DNA of 64,000 nucleotides from Bagarius yarrelli (GCA_005784505.1 VCAZ01000021.1:2226808-2290807), one strand, 5' to 3'. Positions 1 to 13,679 are shown, counted from the first letter of the stretch. The notes: a model not told the origin generated them from the sequence alone. Numbers and translations: made by a program.

Positions 1-60
1 GCCTATAATTAACCTCTTACCACTTCATTATGTGCAATTGAGTATTCATCTAAAATATAT

Positions 61-72
61 ATATATATATAT
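61..72. repeat. (TA)n microsatellite
   Basis: Short perfect TA dinucleotide run in the colec12 intron beyond exon 2. Confidence 0.8.
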
Positions 73-669
73 TTTAATTTATGCAGTTTTAAAATGCACA
101 ATATCTTATTATCATAAAGCAGAGCAAATGTGGTATAATCCAGAATTTAAAATTTAAGACTGCAAAAATACTTTATATCATTTAAAGTGCAGCAAGAACA
201 TCAGCTTTAAGTGTTTTGGGCAGAACAATTTGAGTAGCAATGAAACGTAAGCAGTACTCTGCACAATATGTGTGACCAGGAAATATGGTCTTTTCAGTAT
301 TACATTAGAGAAGTCAATGAAAGTTGCAGGTGGATGTAAAAAAAATGAAATATGTCTATTTTGGCAGCTGAAGGTAAATCAGTTTATAAGACTAAATATT
401 ACTTTTCAGTGCCTGATACAAAATTAATAACTTGTACTTATGATGATTATTGAATATGATATTCTTGAGGGAAATTTAGGGAGGTGTGTTTACACCAGCA
501 TTTCTCAAACAGGCTAATTACTCAAACATATGATGACATGGAAAAGTGTGTAAAAAGTCAGGACATGACCCTGTCATCTGTTTAAGCCATATAGCTTATT
601 GCAGCTTTAAAACAGAAAAACAGTTTTTGCTATTCTGTGCTTAAATTTTGTGGAGTGTAAGCTACTTAC

Positions 670-720
670 CGAAGCGTTTGTAGCCAAAAGACTGCACATC
701 CTCCTCATCAGTATAGTCGT
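670..720 (-). CDS. colec12: colec12 exon 2 (cytoplasmic N-terminus of collectin-12)
   Basis: A 51-nt exon on the minus strand, with acceptor ctgcag before 720 and donor GTAAGT after 670. Joined to the seven coding bases at 3600-3606 it reads MKDDYTDEEDVQSFGYKRF and then the first base of a Gly codon. The EEDVQSFGYKRFG stretch matches what I recall of the cytoplasmic tail of collectin-12 (scavenger receptor with C-type lectin, SRCL/CL-P1), a type II membrane protein with coiled-coil, collagen-like and C-type lectin domains that binds microbial glycans and oxidised LDL. Only the tail before the transmembrane segment is in the window; later exons lie to the left of position 1. In mammals COLEC12 and YES1 share the same chromosomal neighbourhood, which supports the call. 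Confidence 0.88.
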
Positions 721-3599
721 CTGCAGAATGATTAAATGACAACAATATTAGACAATTCTTTTCCCATGATGCTTTTCTATTGTGAATTCCATACAAGGAA
801 CCATAGTAATCTCACAATAAAATTACTGTATTACTTGAACAAATCTTTTTATAAATAAAACTAGCCTAAATTAAGTCAATTAAGATAGTTTAAATATGAC
901 AGAACTACCAAACTGAGGACTCATTTTGGCCAAACAGTAATAATGATAAAATTATTTATTTGGTTTTCTCGATCATTTGCAGTCAAAAACTGCCATACCT
1001 GTATATAATAATAGTGTTAGGAGACCAATAGCAGAAATACTTTGGAGAAACTTGTTCTACTGCTGTGACTATTTTAATTAACAATGGCTACAAAGTTCAT
1101 ACTTAGGTTAATGAAATGACACCATCCTCATTTCATGTTAAAACTTCAGTCTTATAGTTTTTATACAAATATATAATTGTCTGAAAATTTTAAAAAACAA
1201 GAGTTGTGTATTTCTTTTTTCGAAAGGAAAAAAAAGACATTACACTGTTTTCAGTCTAATAACCTGCATGCCACACACATATACGCATATTTTTAAAGGA
1301 GACAGTCATGAATCTAACAACCTTTGGTGACTTACGCAAATACACAGACATTGACCACAACCATATGTGCTGCAATATCCCACATGGTCTGAACACATTT
1401 TATAATTTAATTTGTAATTGATTCCCTTGCTATTTATTTATTTTCTTGCAATACAGTTAAAAACATAATCGCCCTTTATGTAAACAAAAAAGAATTGGAA
1501 AACCACATGTGTTTGTTAAACATCTAATTCTGAATATAGGTTCACTATAAGTCCTATAATTAACTCCAAATATCTGAAAAAAGATTGGCAAAATTACTTG
1601 TTTAACCACAATACCATTAATATTGTGGTACCTACTGAGGAGGTCTGGTATGCGTTCAGTATTCCAGGTCATCCCAAAGTGGGGATGAGGTCAAGGATTT
1701 GTGCAAAACACTTGAGTTTCTCCACTCCAATCATAACACACCAAACCTTCAAAGAGCAAAGGGCTTTGTAAGGGCTTGTTCTTTTTAACACCAGTTTTCC
1801 AACTTACATTTATAAGAAATGAACTTTTGTTTATTCTACTTGTGAGTTAAGCATATCATATCAAGCAGACTCAACATTTTAAGGCAGCAGGTAAACATTT
1901 GTTCACCATCTTAAAATGTCCTGACGTGTATACAAATAATCTAAAAAACAACAGAAGAACATAGTTCATAATCACACCATCATCCAGTCACATGAGAACT
2001 AATTCACATAGAAACATTACAAACCCTCAAAATTGTGTTTGATTTGACTTTGACTGTGATTTAGCTAGGTACATTGCAAGGTTAATGTCTGCATTTTATT
2101 TAACCTACCATAAAGAGGAGGAATGTGGCCTTATAAATTTCTCTAGTACCCAGAAGAAAGTTTTTATGTGGTAATTGCCTAGGCATATCACTCATATAAC
2201 TGTGAAAAATAAATGCATATACAAATTTAACAATATGTTAATACACATTTTAATTTCTGTAAAAACTAAGATTAAATTATTTGTCAGTATCTTGTTATGT
2301 CTTTCCACAGTTGTTTCCTAATCACCTTAATGCATCACATTACTGTTAGACCCTTCTTTGTAGCAAAAAACATGACTCATTTATCCAAACATTTTAGGTC
2401 AGGAGTCCTCCATTTTTGGTTTTCGGGAAGACACTGGAGCTTTTTTTTTAGATTGCATAACCCTGACTACCTATTTTCCACTGTTTTTAAACATACACAC
2501 AACCTGTCTTGAAACTGTCGCTCAACTTTAATCATCATGCTTTTGCACAGACTGACATAAAAACTACAAATAGTCTGTGTTTTATATATAGTCACTAAAG
2601 GCCAGCACAGAGCCTAGCAGATGCTGAAATGTTAGAACCAAAGCTTCTTTTATGTCTAAGCAGTGAAACTTCTTTTAGTTTATATAAATATTTTCTAAAA
2701 ATGACCGAGGTCAGTGGGAGAGTGTTCTGTGTACAGATGCTTGTATTCAACTCTAAAAGCAGGCAACTTTGCCAAAAACACAAATGCGGCCAACCAGCCC
2801 TGACACACTACGGGCGGTTAATGAAGGCCAGATGTTGAAATAACACACATTCTTTTTAACTGCAAGAAAAAATATGACACATTCTACCATACTGCTGAGT
2901 AGGCTATGGCAAAATAGTAAGGTTATCATGCATTGTTGGCTTATACTACCATAGAACATAGTTCAGAATAGCATTAGTATAATGTTATTTTTTGACACAG
3001 TTTCTTGCATACTTTATTAAACAGGCTTGTATGCTATAGCTTTAAAAAGTTTGTAAATTACATACTACCATACTAATTAGTATGCGACACAGTACGCAGT
3101 TTTTTTTTCCAATTTTTATATAGATATTGCTAAATTGTTGCAGCCCTTACTCCCGAATTAATTTGTAGGTAAATTCACAGCACTGTGGGTTTCCATTTAT
3201 TTGTACTTCATACTATTATACTAAATTGTATTACACATAGCATTTTAGTTTCTCATGCAATTGCACTCCATACTACTGTACTCATTACTACATTGAATAG
3301 CACAGTACTCTAAATTATCATCTATTTGTACTTTATACAATCGCAATAAATAGTATGTAAAAATATAAAAGTGGATTTTAATCTATTTATACTTTATAAT
3401 GCCATACTAAACAGTACAATTTACTGTACAATGCTGTACAATTTACCATCTAAGGTAAATAATACAAGACACTAATATACTTATATTATTAAATAGTAAC
3501 AAATCTGTAACAGTGGATTATTTCCCCGATCAGGAATAAAATATCTTTCTGTACATTTAAAATTTGAAAACTATTAAAACTTATTTTAGTAAAGCTTAC
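721..3599 (-). other. colec12: colec12 intron 1
   Basis: AT-rich intron of 2879 bp between the two supported colec12 exons. I see no transposase-coding fragment or recognised repeat family in it. The stretch 2980-3480 carries several loosely repeated TACTATACTAAAT-like words, possibly an old degenerate tandem array. No internal exon could be supported. Confidence 0.7.
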
Positions 3600-3606
3600 C
3601 CTTCAT
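3600..3606 (-). CDS. colec12: colec12 exon 1, coding part (start codon)
   Basis: The minus strand reads ATGAAGG followed by the donor GTAAGC. The coding part is only Met-Lys plus the first base of an Asp codon (G, completed by AC at the start of exon 2). The frame joins exactly to exon 2 to give MKDDYTDEED, which fixes both the start and the splice site. The rest of exon 1 is 5'UTR at higher coordinates. A seven-base coding contribution would be missed by ORF-based gene finding. Confidence 0.85.
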
Positions 3607-4160
3607 TGTGGAATAAAGCAGAAGCACCTTCGCCGTAACGATGTTTACATCAACTGCATGACAGACAGAATCAATGCTGGCTCAAAAAATATATTTTAAG
3701 TCTTACTAAAGTATTTGTCTTGCAGGTTGCCCAAATTTTTCAGGGCCTGAGACGTGATTGAACTATTTTAAGCAGAATACTGGTATCCCCGAATCTTCTC
3801 CAGTGAAGAGCAATACGCGGACTTTTAAAATATCTTTCTAAAAAAAATAAAAACGAATAACAGTCGTTCTCCGTGTGGATGTATCCGCGGTGAATGAGTT
3901 AAGGTAAAAAAGAAAAAGAAAGATGCAGAAACCGGAGCAGAAGGAAGTTTTGCAACAGAGTGCAGGCTTTGTGTTGCTCACTTGGTTTTTTAAATGACAA
4001 GAAAACCTTCAGCTAAGCGCTTATAATAAGAAAGAAAAACCAGGTAAAAGCCGAGTAGCTCGCTAAAGCTTAGTGCGTAAAACTGCACATCTGGAGTTCA
4101 ACTTCCTCACAGAAACCCAGGGGAGGGAACACACAGGCGCACGCTTACGCGCGCGTACAT
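3607..4160 (-). promoter_or_regulatory. colec12: Probable colec12 5'UTR and promoter region
   Basis: This lies immediately upstream of the colec12 start codon on the minus strand. It is richer in CpG than the surrounding DNA (for example the GCGCGCG run near 4149 and scattered CG at 3620-3900). The transcription start cannot be fixed from sequence alone; no convincing TATA box is placed. The call rests on position relative to exon 1. Confidence 0.45.
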
Positions 4161-4408
4161 TGAAATGTACTTACTCAAACCCACGAACTCTTAAACACAT
4201 AAAGTAAGTGTTTATTCTTATCTACTAATCTCTCTCTTATTTCTCTGTCTCGTACACACTTATTACGATTTTGATAGTTATTTTCATTTAACGGCATAGT
4301 ATTATCTAACATTTAAACTTCATTTCCATTTCCAAATTCCTTTTGTGCTCCAGTACACAAAACCCACATTTCAGCTTGATTAAAAATTCTAGTTCCCACA
4401 ATATGTTG

Positions 4409-5096
<688 letters not shown>

Positions 5097-5109
5097 AGAA
5101 TGCAGAATT

Positions 5110-5560
5110 CCCTTGTTTAAAGGGGTTTCTTGCATGTACAGCCCGTTTCAATGGGATTAAGATCTGGGCTTTCTTAATTTTCAGCCAGTCCTTGGTGGAA
5201 ATACTGGTATGTTGCAGGGTCATTATGTTGCAGGGTCAAGTTCCCCTTCAGCTTTAACTCAAATGTTCTTCAAGTATCCTCTAATACACAGTACAATTCA
5301 TGGCGGATTCTATGATGATGAGCTGGCTAGGTCCTGTTGCAGCAAAGCATCCCCAAACCAGGACACTTCCATCTCCATTTTTCACAGTTGGTATAAGGTT
5401 CTTTTCCTGGAATGCTGTATTTGGTTTACACCAAACATGTCCTCTGTTGCAGTAAGTTTCCTTTTTGCACACCTCCCCTGAAACTTAAACTTGTGTATTT
5501 TTTTTCACATCATGCACTTTCACATCAACAATAGCAAGAGCCCGCTGTAGGTCCCGAAAT
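5110..5560 (-). mobile_element. Tc1-like transposase fragment, antisense
   Basis: On the minus strand 5281-5472 encodes a piece of Tc1/mariner DDE transposase: VKNGDGSVLVWGCFAATGPS, corresponding to the usual KHGGGSVMVWGC motif around the second catalytic Asp region. Upstream residues WCKPNTAFQEKNLIPT fit the same family. Stops and short flanking homology show a decayed copy. It belongs to a different insertion from the Tc1 copy just to its left because the orientation and end sequences differ. Confidence 0.7.
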
Positions 5561-5569
5561 GACACTTTA

Positions 5570-8500
5570 GGGTGTTCTCTAACTTTTTCTGATGAAAAAA
5601 AGAAGCTAATAGACAATGTATTTTGTTGGAGTATATAATCTAGATTTAAAATAAATAAACATATTTAAATCTACACTGTTTCCATGAGTGCATGAATGTT
5701 GATTATAAAAAGATGAAATGTGTAAGTGGATATTTTCCAGTATATGGGATATACAGAGACGATTCTGTGGTAAGTTTTATATGGAAAGCTTATTGTCTGT
5801 TTTAGGTGATGTAAAAAGTGCATACAGCAGATACTGCAAATCAAAATCTTCACAGAGGTAAACACATTTTTCTTGCAAGAACTAAAGAAATAGAAAAATG
5901 TCTAAAATTGGTTTTCAAGACATGCATTAATGGTATTGTTTCAAGAATTAAGGCTGAAACAGGGATCACAGAAAAAAATGTCCATAATGTTTGGTTGAGA
6001 GGAAGGTGTTAAGTTGCTTAAGGTGTTACCCCTTATAATTTAACATGAGTTTAAAAATGTGGATGACTGACTAATTTTTTGGAAAAAGCATTTGTATGAT
6101 GTGGAGAGGATCTGGCTGACAACAACAACTAATGAGGGTTTGATTTCACTATCTACACAGATTGCATAGAGATTTTATGTCCTTCCTTTGTTTTGGGTGT
6201 TTCCTGGAATGACATATTGAACTGTAGGATGATTAGTATCTCTAAATTATTCAAAGTGTGTAAGCGTTTACACAGTTGTCAACCTTGATAGGTAAATACT
6301 CTGTCCAGGTTGTCCACTACCTTGTGCTTTAAGTATCTTGTAATAGACAACACTTCCAATGGCCCTTTAGTGGATAAAGATGGACTTAATATTAATGAAT
6401 GGATTACAGATTGATAATAGAATATTAAAATGTTAATATTTAAATATTTTGTCTTTAACGATGGTACAAAAATTACATCTTTTTATTTAGATCTTAAAAT
6501 GCTAGTCTGTTCAGATTATTTGTGAGACCTGGCAACCCATATTATATTTTAATCCCTGTTTTATACACCACATATGTGCACACATAGTGCAACGAGATGT
6601 AGCCATCAGATTACATCAGTTTCTGCCCTTTATTCCAACCACAAATATCAAAGTTTCTCTTATTCACACAGTGTCTCTTTGTGCCTGAGTGATCATAAGT
6701 GAAAGTAGTAAAGCTAGTCACCATGAATGGATAATAAGATAGTCACCACAGGTGGCAGTTAAATGTGGGTACGTTAACTTTAAATTGAAACCAGATCTAC
6801 CATACTGCAGGCCCCTGCATGGCTGAAAATACAGTTCTGTGCTGATAACATATGTAATGTAAATGTGTACCCAAATCACTTGCCTCTATTACAAATTCTT
6901 TTTAAAATTCTGAAGGGATGTTTTTCTCAAATTGTGTTTCACTCTAACTTTTACTCATGCTTTTGTAACTAAATAACATTTACCAATCCCAGACTACTAC
7001 TTTTCTCAATGAGTAGTCCCTGTTTACCACTGTTTCCTTATGATCAATCACTGATCATTGGACTGCCACCCCAGACAAGAGAAATAGTTATCATGTTAAT
7101 AATAATTTCAATTACAAATTAATAGCAATCAAACCATTTAGAATTAGAAAGAGCTATTTTTGCCAAGTAGGTTTACACTTTCAAGAAATTTGTTTTGGTG
7201 ACAGAAGCTTCCAGTTGCGCATTTTAAGTAGGATAGTAATAAAAAAGTAAGAGCAATCAAAAGAGAATAGAAGGTTATTGCAGTGGTATTGTTACAATGG
7301 TTATGGCAGTGTATTGTTATAACAGTGGTATTGTAGTGGCATTGGTAAAGGTTCAGTGTTCATAAGGTAAAGGTTTTTTTGTACTATACCACTGTTATCA
7401 TAGTCATATTATTTAAAAAACAAAATGTAAAAATAAAAAATCGATGTTTGCAGGGTGCCAGACAAACAAGTTTGTATGTAGGTCTCTTAACTTTAGAAAA
7501 AAGCCTGTGATTTTAAGGTGAGTGCCTTTTTTGTTGTTAGTAAATATTGTTTTTATATTTTTGGCCCCATGTAATTGGGCTGTTCTCAACCAGTCTTATT
7601 TTTACCCAGCCAGATGCCATATAAGTGATGCCTTTTGTTGTTTTGTCTGATTGATATAAACAGCTAAAACATTTAAATGATTATGTTGATTACTTAATTA
7701 CTCATAATAAACACACATTAAACTTAAATTCACTTATTCATGGTACATTTATTTCATTCTTTGACAGTTTACCATTAACAATATATTTGCTAGCAGTAAT
7801 AATACATCCTCACTCTGGCTATTTATAATTTTGCATTACTAACAAATGGATTTTTCAGTTTGTTTGTGCACCCTCAACATTTTTAGCACCATCCACCACT
7901 GTCAATAACCAATCACAATTCACTTTCTTTGTGTAGTATGTTAATGTTTTTTATATGCAGGCGATCATGTCTTTTTATTGAATATGCAAATTATCATGTA
8001 ATGTTTCATTATGTTTGGCAAGCTAATGTTTTTGGTTGACTTCATTGAGATTTTAAAGAAATTTTAGAGACTAAAACCAGTGAACTGACCAAGTGACCAC
8101 TGATTATGACCAACACAAATAGTACAAAAACAGATTAGCTATTATTTCTAATTGTACAACCAGGTTATTGGAAACATGTGTTTGAGTGCTTGGAAGCTTT
8201 AAGCATCAAACATCTTGTGCTGTTTTGGCTATTGACCAGAAAGACTTCATTTTCAAGGTCAGAGCAACACATGTTCAGAGGGACTTGTGAAATTTATGCT
8301 TTAACTTCAACATTCAAAATAGTTTACATATGTATCTTAAAAAAATCTCACCTATAAAATTCTATACTTTCTTTTAAAAAGATATATAATAATACTATAA
8401 CTAAATTATACAATTAACGGTTTTATTTATTTTTATTTGAACATAACATTATCTACATTCCAGTCAACTATAATAATAACAGCATTCAGGTGGCAGTTAA

Positions 8501-9820
8501 GTGTTGGACTGGTTTAGAAAATAATTTCAGTTTAATGGTTCTTTGGCCACTAAGCAAGAACTTTAACACTTAATTATAAGTGTTAAAAAATACATTTTTT
8601 ATAAATTGATTAATGTAAGTAGGTCTGGATAACAGATTAACCTAAACGTAAATGTAGAAGATTATGTTGATTTAACTGACTGTAATTTTTTCCTGGTATA
8701 TGTAATATTTCTATACTAGTGTAAATATTAAATATAAAGAGTATTTAATATAAATATTAAATATAAAGAGTATTAAAGCTTATATGTCTATTCTGTGTGA
8801 CACATGTAATATAGCATATGTTGTAAAGCTGAAAAAAGCCTGAATAAGCAGATATAAAATTATTTAACTGGATTATATCTGGTTTAATCCAGATATTGGA
8901 TTAAACCAAGATATCCATTCTGCTTGAAACGCAGTTTAAAATTAAAATATCAGAAATACCTGGTTATTATTTTCGATTATATTATGGTAAATACCGCTTG
9001 TTACTTGTTATTATGTTAAACAATTATTTCAAAATCTGGTAAGTATTCGAGGAATAGAGTATGAATTATTAAAATATACAAATAAAAAAAATAATTGCTA
9101 TATTATGTTAATAATTTGAGAATGTTTATATATAATCCAACTAATTTAATTCATGATTTAGGCACTAATGCTATAATTTTAAATAGTTAATCCTCCTATT
9201 TAAGATCACAACACGCATCAACTTTGCAACTAAATTTTGACAACCTACAATTAATATTTTAGGTTGTAAAATGTCAACATGTGCCCTACAGTGGATGATT
9301 TTATGGTTCTATAGCAGTTTAGCTGCAACGTTTATATGTATTGTGATTACTTTAGTAATAATTTGCAAAGGATACAAACAATAAAAACATGGTTAACTTG
9401 TCCCAAAATGGTGCTGCTCTCTCCCCTGCCGATTACAGCAAAGCTAGCCAATCCATACTGTCTGTCAGCTGATGTGTAATGAATCCACTGAGGCATAGTT
9501 CTAGAAAAGTGAAGTTTGTTTACAATGGGAAAACTCTACATAATCATTTGGCAAAACATGAAACATGAACTCGACTATAATAGACTTAACGTGATTTGAC
9601 TTGGCTTAGCTTAGCTTGAACACCAGCACAAACATAACCAAAACAACAAACATAAACTTGACAAAAAAAACTTGACTTGACTTAACATAAACAGATTTAC
9701 AACAGCGGTATAGTGACAAATCAAAGTTCACAACAAAAGACAATGGGAAAAACACAAGCACTATAAATACATAAGACTAAGTAATGTGAACACGATACAT
9801 GGACAAGAAAATGCATAGAC
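5570..9820. other. Intergenic AT-rich DNA with no gene recognised
   Basis: No exon, coding fragment or familiar transposon was recognised across this stretch. Two small structures stand out: a direct repeat of TAAATATAAAGAGTATT units around 8723-8775 and a hairpin at 8880-8908, listed separately. Confidence 0.5.
8880..8908. repeat. Short perfect inverted repeat (hairpin)
   Basis: Arms TGGTTTAATCCA (8880-8891) and TGGATTAAACCA (8897-8908) are exact reverse complements around a 5-bp loop GATAT. Pairing continues for four more bases if one base is bulged. No neighbouring gene gives it a function. Confidence 0.8.
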
Positions 9821-9831
9821 TTAGGCATGTC

Positions 9832-10130
9832 AGCTCAGCGTGAGCAGTTACAGGCGTGGTGGGCTCAATGCGAGCCTTCTCTGGCACAGCAGGCTTGGTG
9901 TGAGCCGTCTCTGGCACAGTGGACCATCGTGAGCCATCTCTGCTGTGGCAAGCTCGGCGTGAGCCATCCCTGCCATGGCAGGCTCGGTGTGAGCAATCTC
10001 TGCCATGGCAGGCTCGGCGTGAGCCATCTCTGCCGTGAAGGGCTCAGCGTGAGCTAACTCTCGCTTGTCGACAATCTTGCACTGCGGCTGTAGCTTAGCA
10101 GGCTCAAGATGAGCAGTCTCTGGCTTATCA
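9832..10130 (+). repeat. Minisatellite with 30-bp period
   Basis: About eight to nine degenerate units beginning GAGCCATCTCTGCCATGGCA and continuing GGCTCGGCGT. Units from 9929 to 10048 are best preserved. Because 30 is divisible by 3, the array is open in one frame and would read a recurring SHLCHGRLGV decapeptide, but flanking sequence gives no gene. GC content is higher than the surroundings. Confidence 0.85.
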
Positions 10131-10726
10131 GGATAGGGAGTGATTTGATCTACAAGAGGAAGAGGAATGTGTTAGATACTGAAAGTTTTTTTAGTTAGCA
10201 TGAAGCAACTTTTAAAATATTGGAAATTCCAGGGTTGAAATGTACCAAATTTGGTAATGTGTGATATAAAGGGAATCAATAAAGAAGAAGTTGTGTAAAG
10301 TTAGGAAGAAGAATGTAAAGTTAGGGGAGAAATAGTAGAATTTGAAAATAATTGGAGTTAATAGGAAATTGGTGAGTCATGTTAATGCAGATTGACGGGT
10401 GTACATTAAAGTTAACAGGAACTGAAAAATAAATGTGCATGAAGTCAGGGTTTATAAACTGGGGGTTCTGAGATTAGGGTGTGCATATTTCTTGTCTACA
10501 CAACAGACTGCTTGTTTTGCAGTTGATCTTCTGCGCTGCTGTATATCCATTTTTATGGAATAAAAGCCAAGTTAGCTCTTTCTCATTCAGTCTAAAGAGT
10601 CTATTTTTTAACCATTTATAAAAGAGTGATTGAGTTTAATTAGGCAGAAATTGGCTAATTGGACAACGATTGGGAGTGGAACCAGACCCCTGGAAGTGTC
10701 AACATAGGGTGGGGCCTCTGAGTTCC

Positions 10727-10905
10727 TGATAGTAGCTTAGTGGTTAGGATCTTTGGACTGCTAATCAGGAGATCATTGAGTTTAAATCCTGGGAGCCTAA
10801 GCTGCCATTGCTGGGCTCTTAAGCAAGGTGGTTAACTGCTCAGTTATATAAATGAAATAAATGTATGTCCCTCTGTATAAGAGCATCTTTCAAATGTCAC
10901 TAACA
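10727..10905 (+). mobile_element. tRNA-derived SINE (family A), plus orientation
   Basis: The tRNA-like head (tagcttagtggttaggatc, then a B-box-like gagtttaaatcctgg) is followed by the family body: tgctgggctcttaagcaagg, ctgctcagttatataaatga, ctgtataagagcatctttca. The same layout recurs at seven other sites in the window. It is diverged and has no clear target duplication. Confidence 0.75.
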
Positions 10906-11129
10906 CCAAATTGTGATTGGGGGGGGGGTTCACTCCTTACAAAAACTAATACATTTAATGTTATTTCTCACTAATTTTTTTGCAGTCTGGTATCTGTTTA
11001 TTACATTATGTCTTGTTTGTGTTTCTCCTGGAGAAGACAGTAAAAAAGATTTTGATTTAATTTATACTAAAGTAAGCCAAGCAGTCCTTTTTAATAACAG
11101 TTTTGGATGTTACATTAGAACATCACTCA

Positions 11130-11850
11130 GATGCTGTAATGGAAACAGATCCAGACCGTTTCCAGAACCTGGTAAAAGCGATCCGGAGAGCGCTTGAGCA
11201 AGCACCCGCTACAGAGTGAACCAACTTCAAGACCAACGCTTCTGGTTGCTGCTTACGACCATGGGGCTAGAGAGTTTCATTTAGCTCTCGAGCCATGTGG
11301 CAGAACGACTCCAAGATTGTATGGAAAGCCATATGGCTCACTGTCCCTAGAATTACCCCTAAAAAATCACATGCTCCAGACCCAACCCCTGAACTCATGC
11401 AGATTGACAACACTCGACTCGCCCCAACGAAACGTTAGCACCAGCTGACCCAGGGGTTGTGTCTGTATTGTGGTAAAGCCAGACAAGTTAAGAGAAAATG
11501 TCCAACTCGACCCTCTTGACCCATGTTGAGCCTGGTTGTTACCTCTTCAATGAGTATGAAACCGTTAACAACCATAGTGCAAATTACTACCATTCTCCAT
11601 TGTGTTTCAGCCTCAGCCCTTGATCGATTCTGGGTGAGCCTGCAACTTCATGTCTATCGAGCTGTCACCAACTCCAACTCAAACAAAAAACCTCAATGAT
11701 GTCTGTCAATAACGGTCAAGCCACTGACCCAAGGAGAGGTTCGAGCGCATGTAGGACCAATAGAATTGCAGGTTGGTCAGGTTGTCCTCAGACGCCCCTG
11801 GCTTGTCTACCCCTTCCCTAGGAGTGGGCCATGAAAAGGGGCCTATGCAC
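11130..11850 (+). pseudogene. Ty3/gypsy-type gag-protease remnant
   Basis: In shifting plus-strand frames this reads METDPDRFQNLVKAIRRALE, then PDPTPELMQIDNTRLAP, then LTQGLCLYCGKARQVKRKCP. The last piece is a damaged CCHC zinc knuckle in which the usual His is lost. Next comes a decayed protease start (ALDRFW where ALLDSG is expected). This order is that of a fish Ty3/gypsy gag. Frameshifts, several stops and absence of pol show a dead fragment. Confidence 0.7.
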
Positions 11851-12150
11851 CGTTTACTATCCCCAGAAAACTGATCACACACACCTGACTCTCATTTACT
11901 TAATCACAGACACACACAAACCTTAAACCCCTTACTCTCACTAACTCATGGTCTGGTCTACACTTTTAAACTCTTGGTTCAAAAAAGCCCCAGACTCCAC
12001 GTCCGCTAAGTCTCCAAGATTAATTCTCTGTGTTTCTAATACTCTCCATGCTCCTGTTATTTTTTGTGCATCTAGTATTCTCAGTGTTCCTGCTAATTAT
12101 GTCTGTGTCTCACTTCCTAGTCAACAATAAAGACTTTAAGTACAATATTT
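11850..12150 (+). mobile_element. Possible LTR of the gypsy remnant
   Basis: Pyrimidine-rich, C-rich sequence with a CAATAAAG polyadenylation-like signal at about 12123-12130, directly following the gag remnant. It resembles the R-U5 end of fish gypsy LTRs. No partner LTR was found in the window, so this is tentative. Confidence 0.35.
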
Positions 12151-12489
12151 TCCTTGTCTGACTGTTTGACTGACTACTGTGAAAATTAACTGGTCTGTTT
12201 GGTTCAAACTCCTATTGTCTTTAGTTTACTTCCAGTTACAGAAGACCAGACCTCACATAATAATGAACATTATCATCATCTTCTTTATAATCATGAATGG
12301 GTTCAACAGCAACATGTCATAAGACCAATTTGCTTAAAATACCATAACGTTAAATATTACACCTCCATAAAGCCATTTTCAAAAGTTGCAATTAAAGTCC
12401 TTCCTGTGGCCATCTGACAAAATTCAGAGACTAAACTTGACAAAGATTTAGCAAAACAGTTTGGAATCATGTGTTGGTCTTGAATACTA

Positions 12490-12680
12490 AAAAACAAGTA
12501 CTTTTTTGGCCAGTAAAATACAGTGATGGAGTTTTTCAGCTTGGAGGCTGTCATGCAGCTGGTCCTGGAGCTCTTGTAAAGATTGACGGTATTATGATTT
12601 CCGCTGAGTACCAGGATATTTTAGCCCCAATGTCTGTTGGACCTGAAAGGATTTTTCTGCAAGTGTTTCAGTCTTGTTTA
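12490..12680 (+). mobile_element. Tc1-like transposase fragment
   Basis: Plus-strand reading frame with YSDGVFQLGGCHAAGPGALV followed by KIDGIMISAEYQDILA. This matches the GGGSVMLWGCFAA to INGIMNS-KYQDIL part of Tc1 transposase between the first and second catalytic residues. Flanks are degenerate and no ends were identified. Confidence 0.7.
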
Positions 12681-12830
12681 ACATTGCAGGAATGTGCAGA
12701 CTACTGCTATTCTTAACAGCAGAGGTTTTACCAGATATTAATTGTGGGGAATTCAAAACCTTATGTTTTGCAGAGAAAAAATTACCACCAAATGGAAACC
12801 CTTCAGGTTAAAAAAAAAGATAAAGAGATT

Positions 12831-12846
12831 ATTTTTTTTTTTTTTT
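12831..12846. repeat. Poly-T tract
   Basis: Homopolymer T run of about 15 bases with no associated element recognised. Confidence 0.8.
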
Positions 12847-13072
12847 GTGCATAGATTCATTTTAATGTCTCTTTTCAATTACGGGTATTCTGAAGTCTGA
12901 ACTAATGATTTAAAGTGGAAAATTAACAGTGCTGTTGGCTGAATGCCTGACCACAGATTTTCTGACTGAGCTCTAGCTCCCCTTAGTGGTTATAATGAGT
13001 TGTTTTTGATAGAATGATATATCCCTATGCCTTTTTCTACTCTATTTAATACCTTCTGGATTAGTTAATAAA

Positions 13073-13073
<1 letters not shown>

Positions 13074-13113
<40 letters not shown>

Positions 13114-13172
13114 GAGAGAGAAAGGAAGGGGGAGAGAGGGGGTGAGAGAGAGAGAAAGAGAAAGAAAGAAAA
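13074..13172. repeat. Compound (GT)n-(GA)n microsatellite
   Basis: A (TG) run of about 36 bp followed by interrupted GA/GAAA purine sequence. Confidence 0.9.
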
Positions 13173-13679
13173 ACGAAAAAGAACAATGCTTACAGAGAAA
13201 AAGCTTTCTTATAGCAGTGCAAACAAAGCGCCTTTCAGGCTGTAATAGTATAAAAATTAACTACAATATTTCTTCTTATGGCATAACAACAAAACAATTG
13301 TATGATTAATATTAAGTTATTTCTAGACATAAGCAGATGGTTTTGGGAACATCTTGAAAAATTTGTACACTATATTATGCTATAATTATTACAGTACATG
13401 TTACAATAGAACATCTACAAAGTATATGCATTATAATTATGTCTAATGTATAAGTCACAACTGTAACATACACATGTATCTCTTAGGTTTTCTGGGGTCA
13501 GCTTTCTTTTTAATACTGACCACACTTAAATTAGATGCAGTTTCTTAAATAAAATCATCTTATTTTAAACATGCACTTTCACAGGAATGTGTCCACAATT
13601 AGTAAAGTCCTGAGACCCATACAACCTATACAGTCACTCAAACATTTGGTTGAAGTAAAGATATAGAAATAATATTCTT

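Noticed and set aside
9827..10057. 76-codon frame in the minisatellite
   Set aside because: Openness follows from the 30-bp period; no start context, homology or neighbouring exon.
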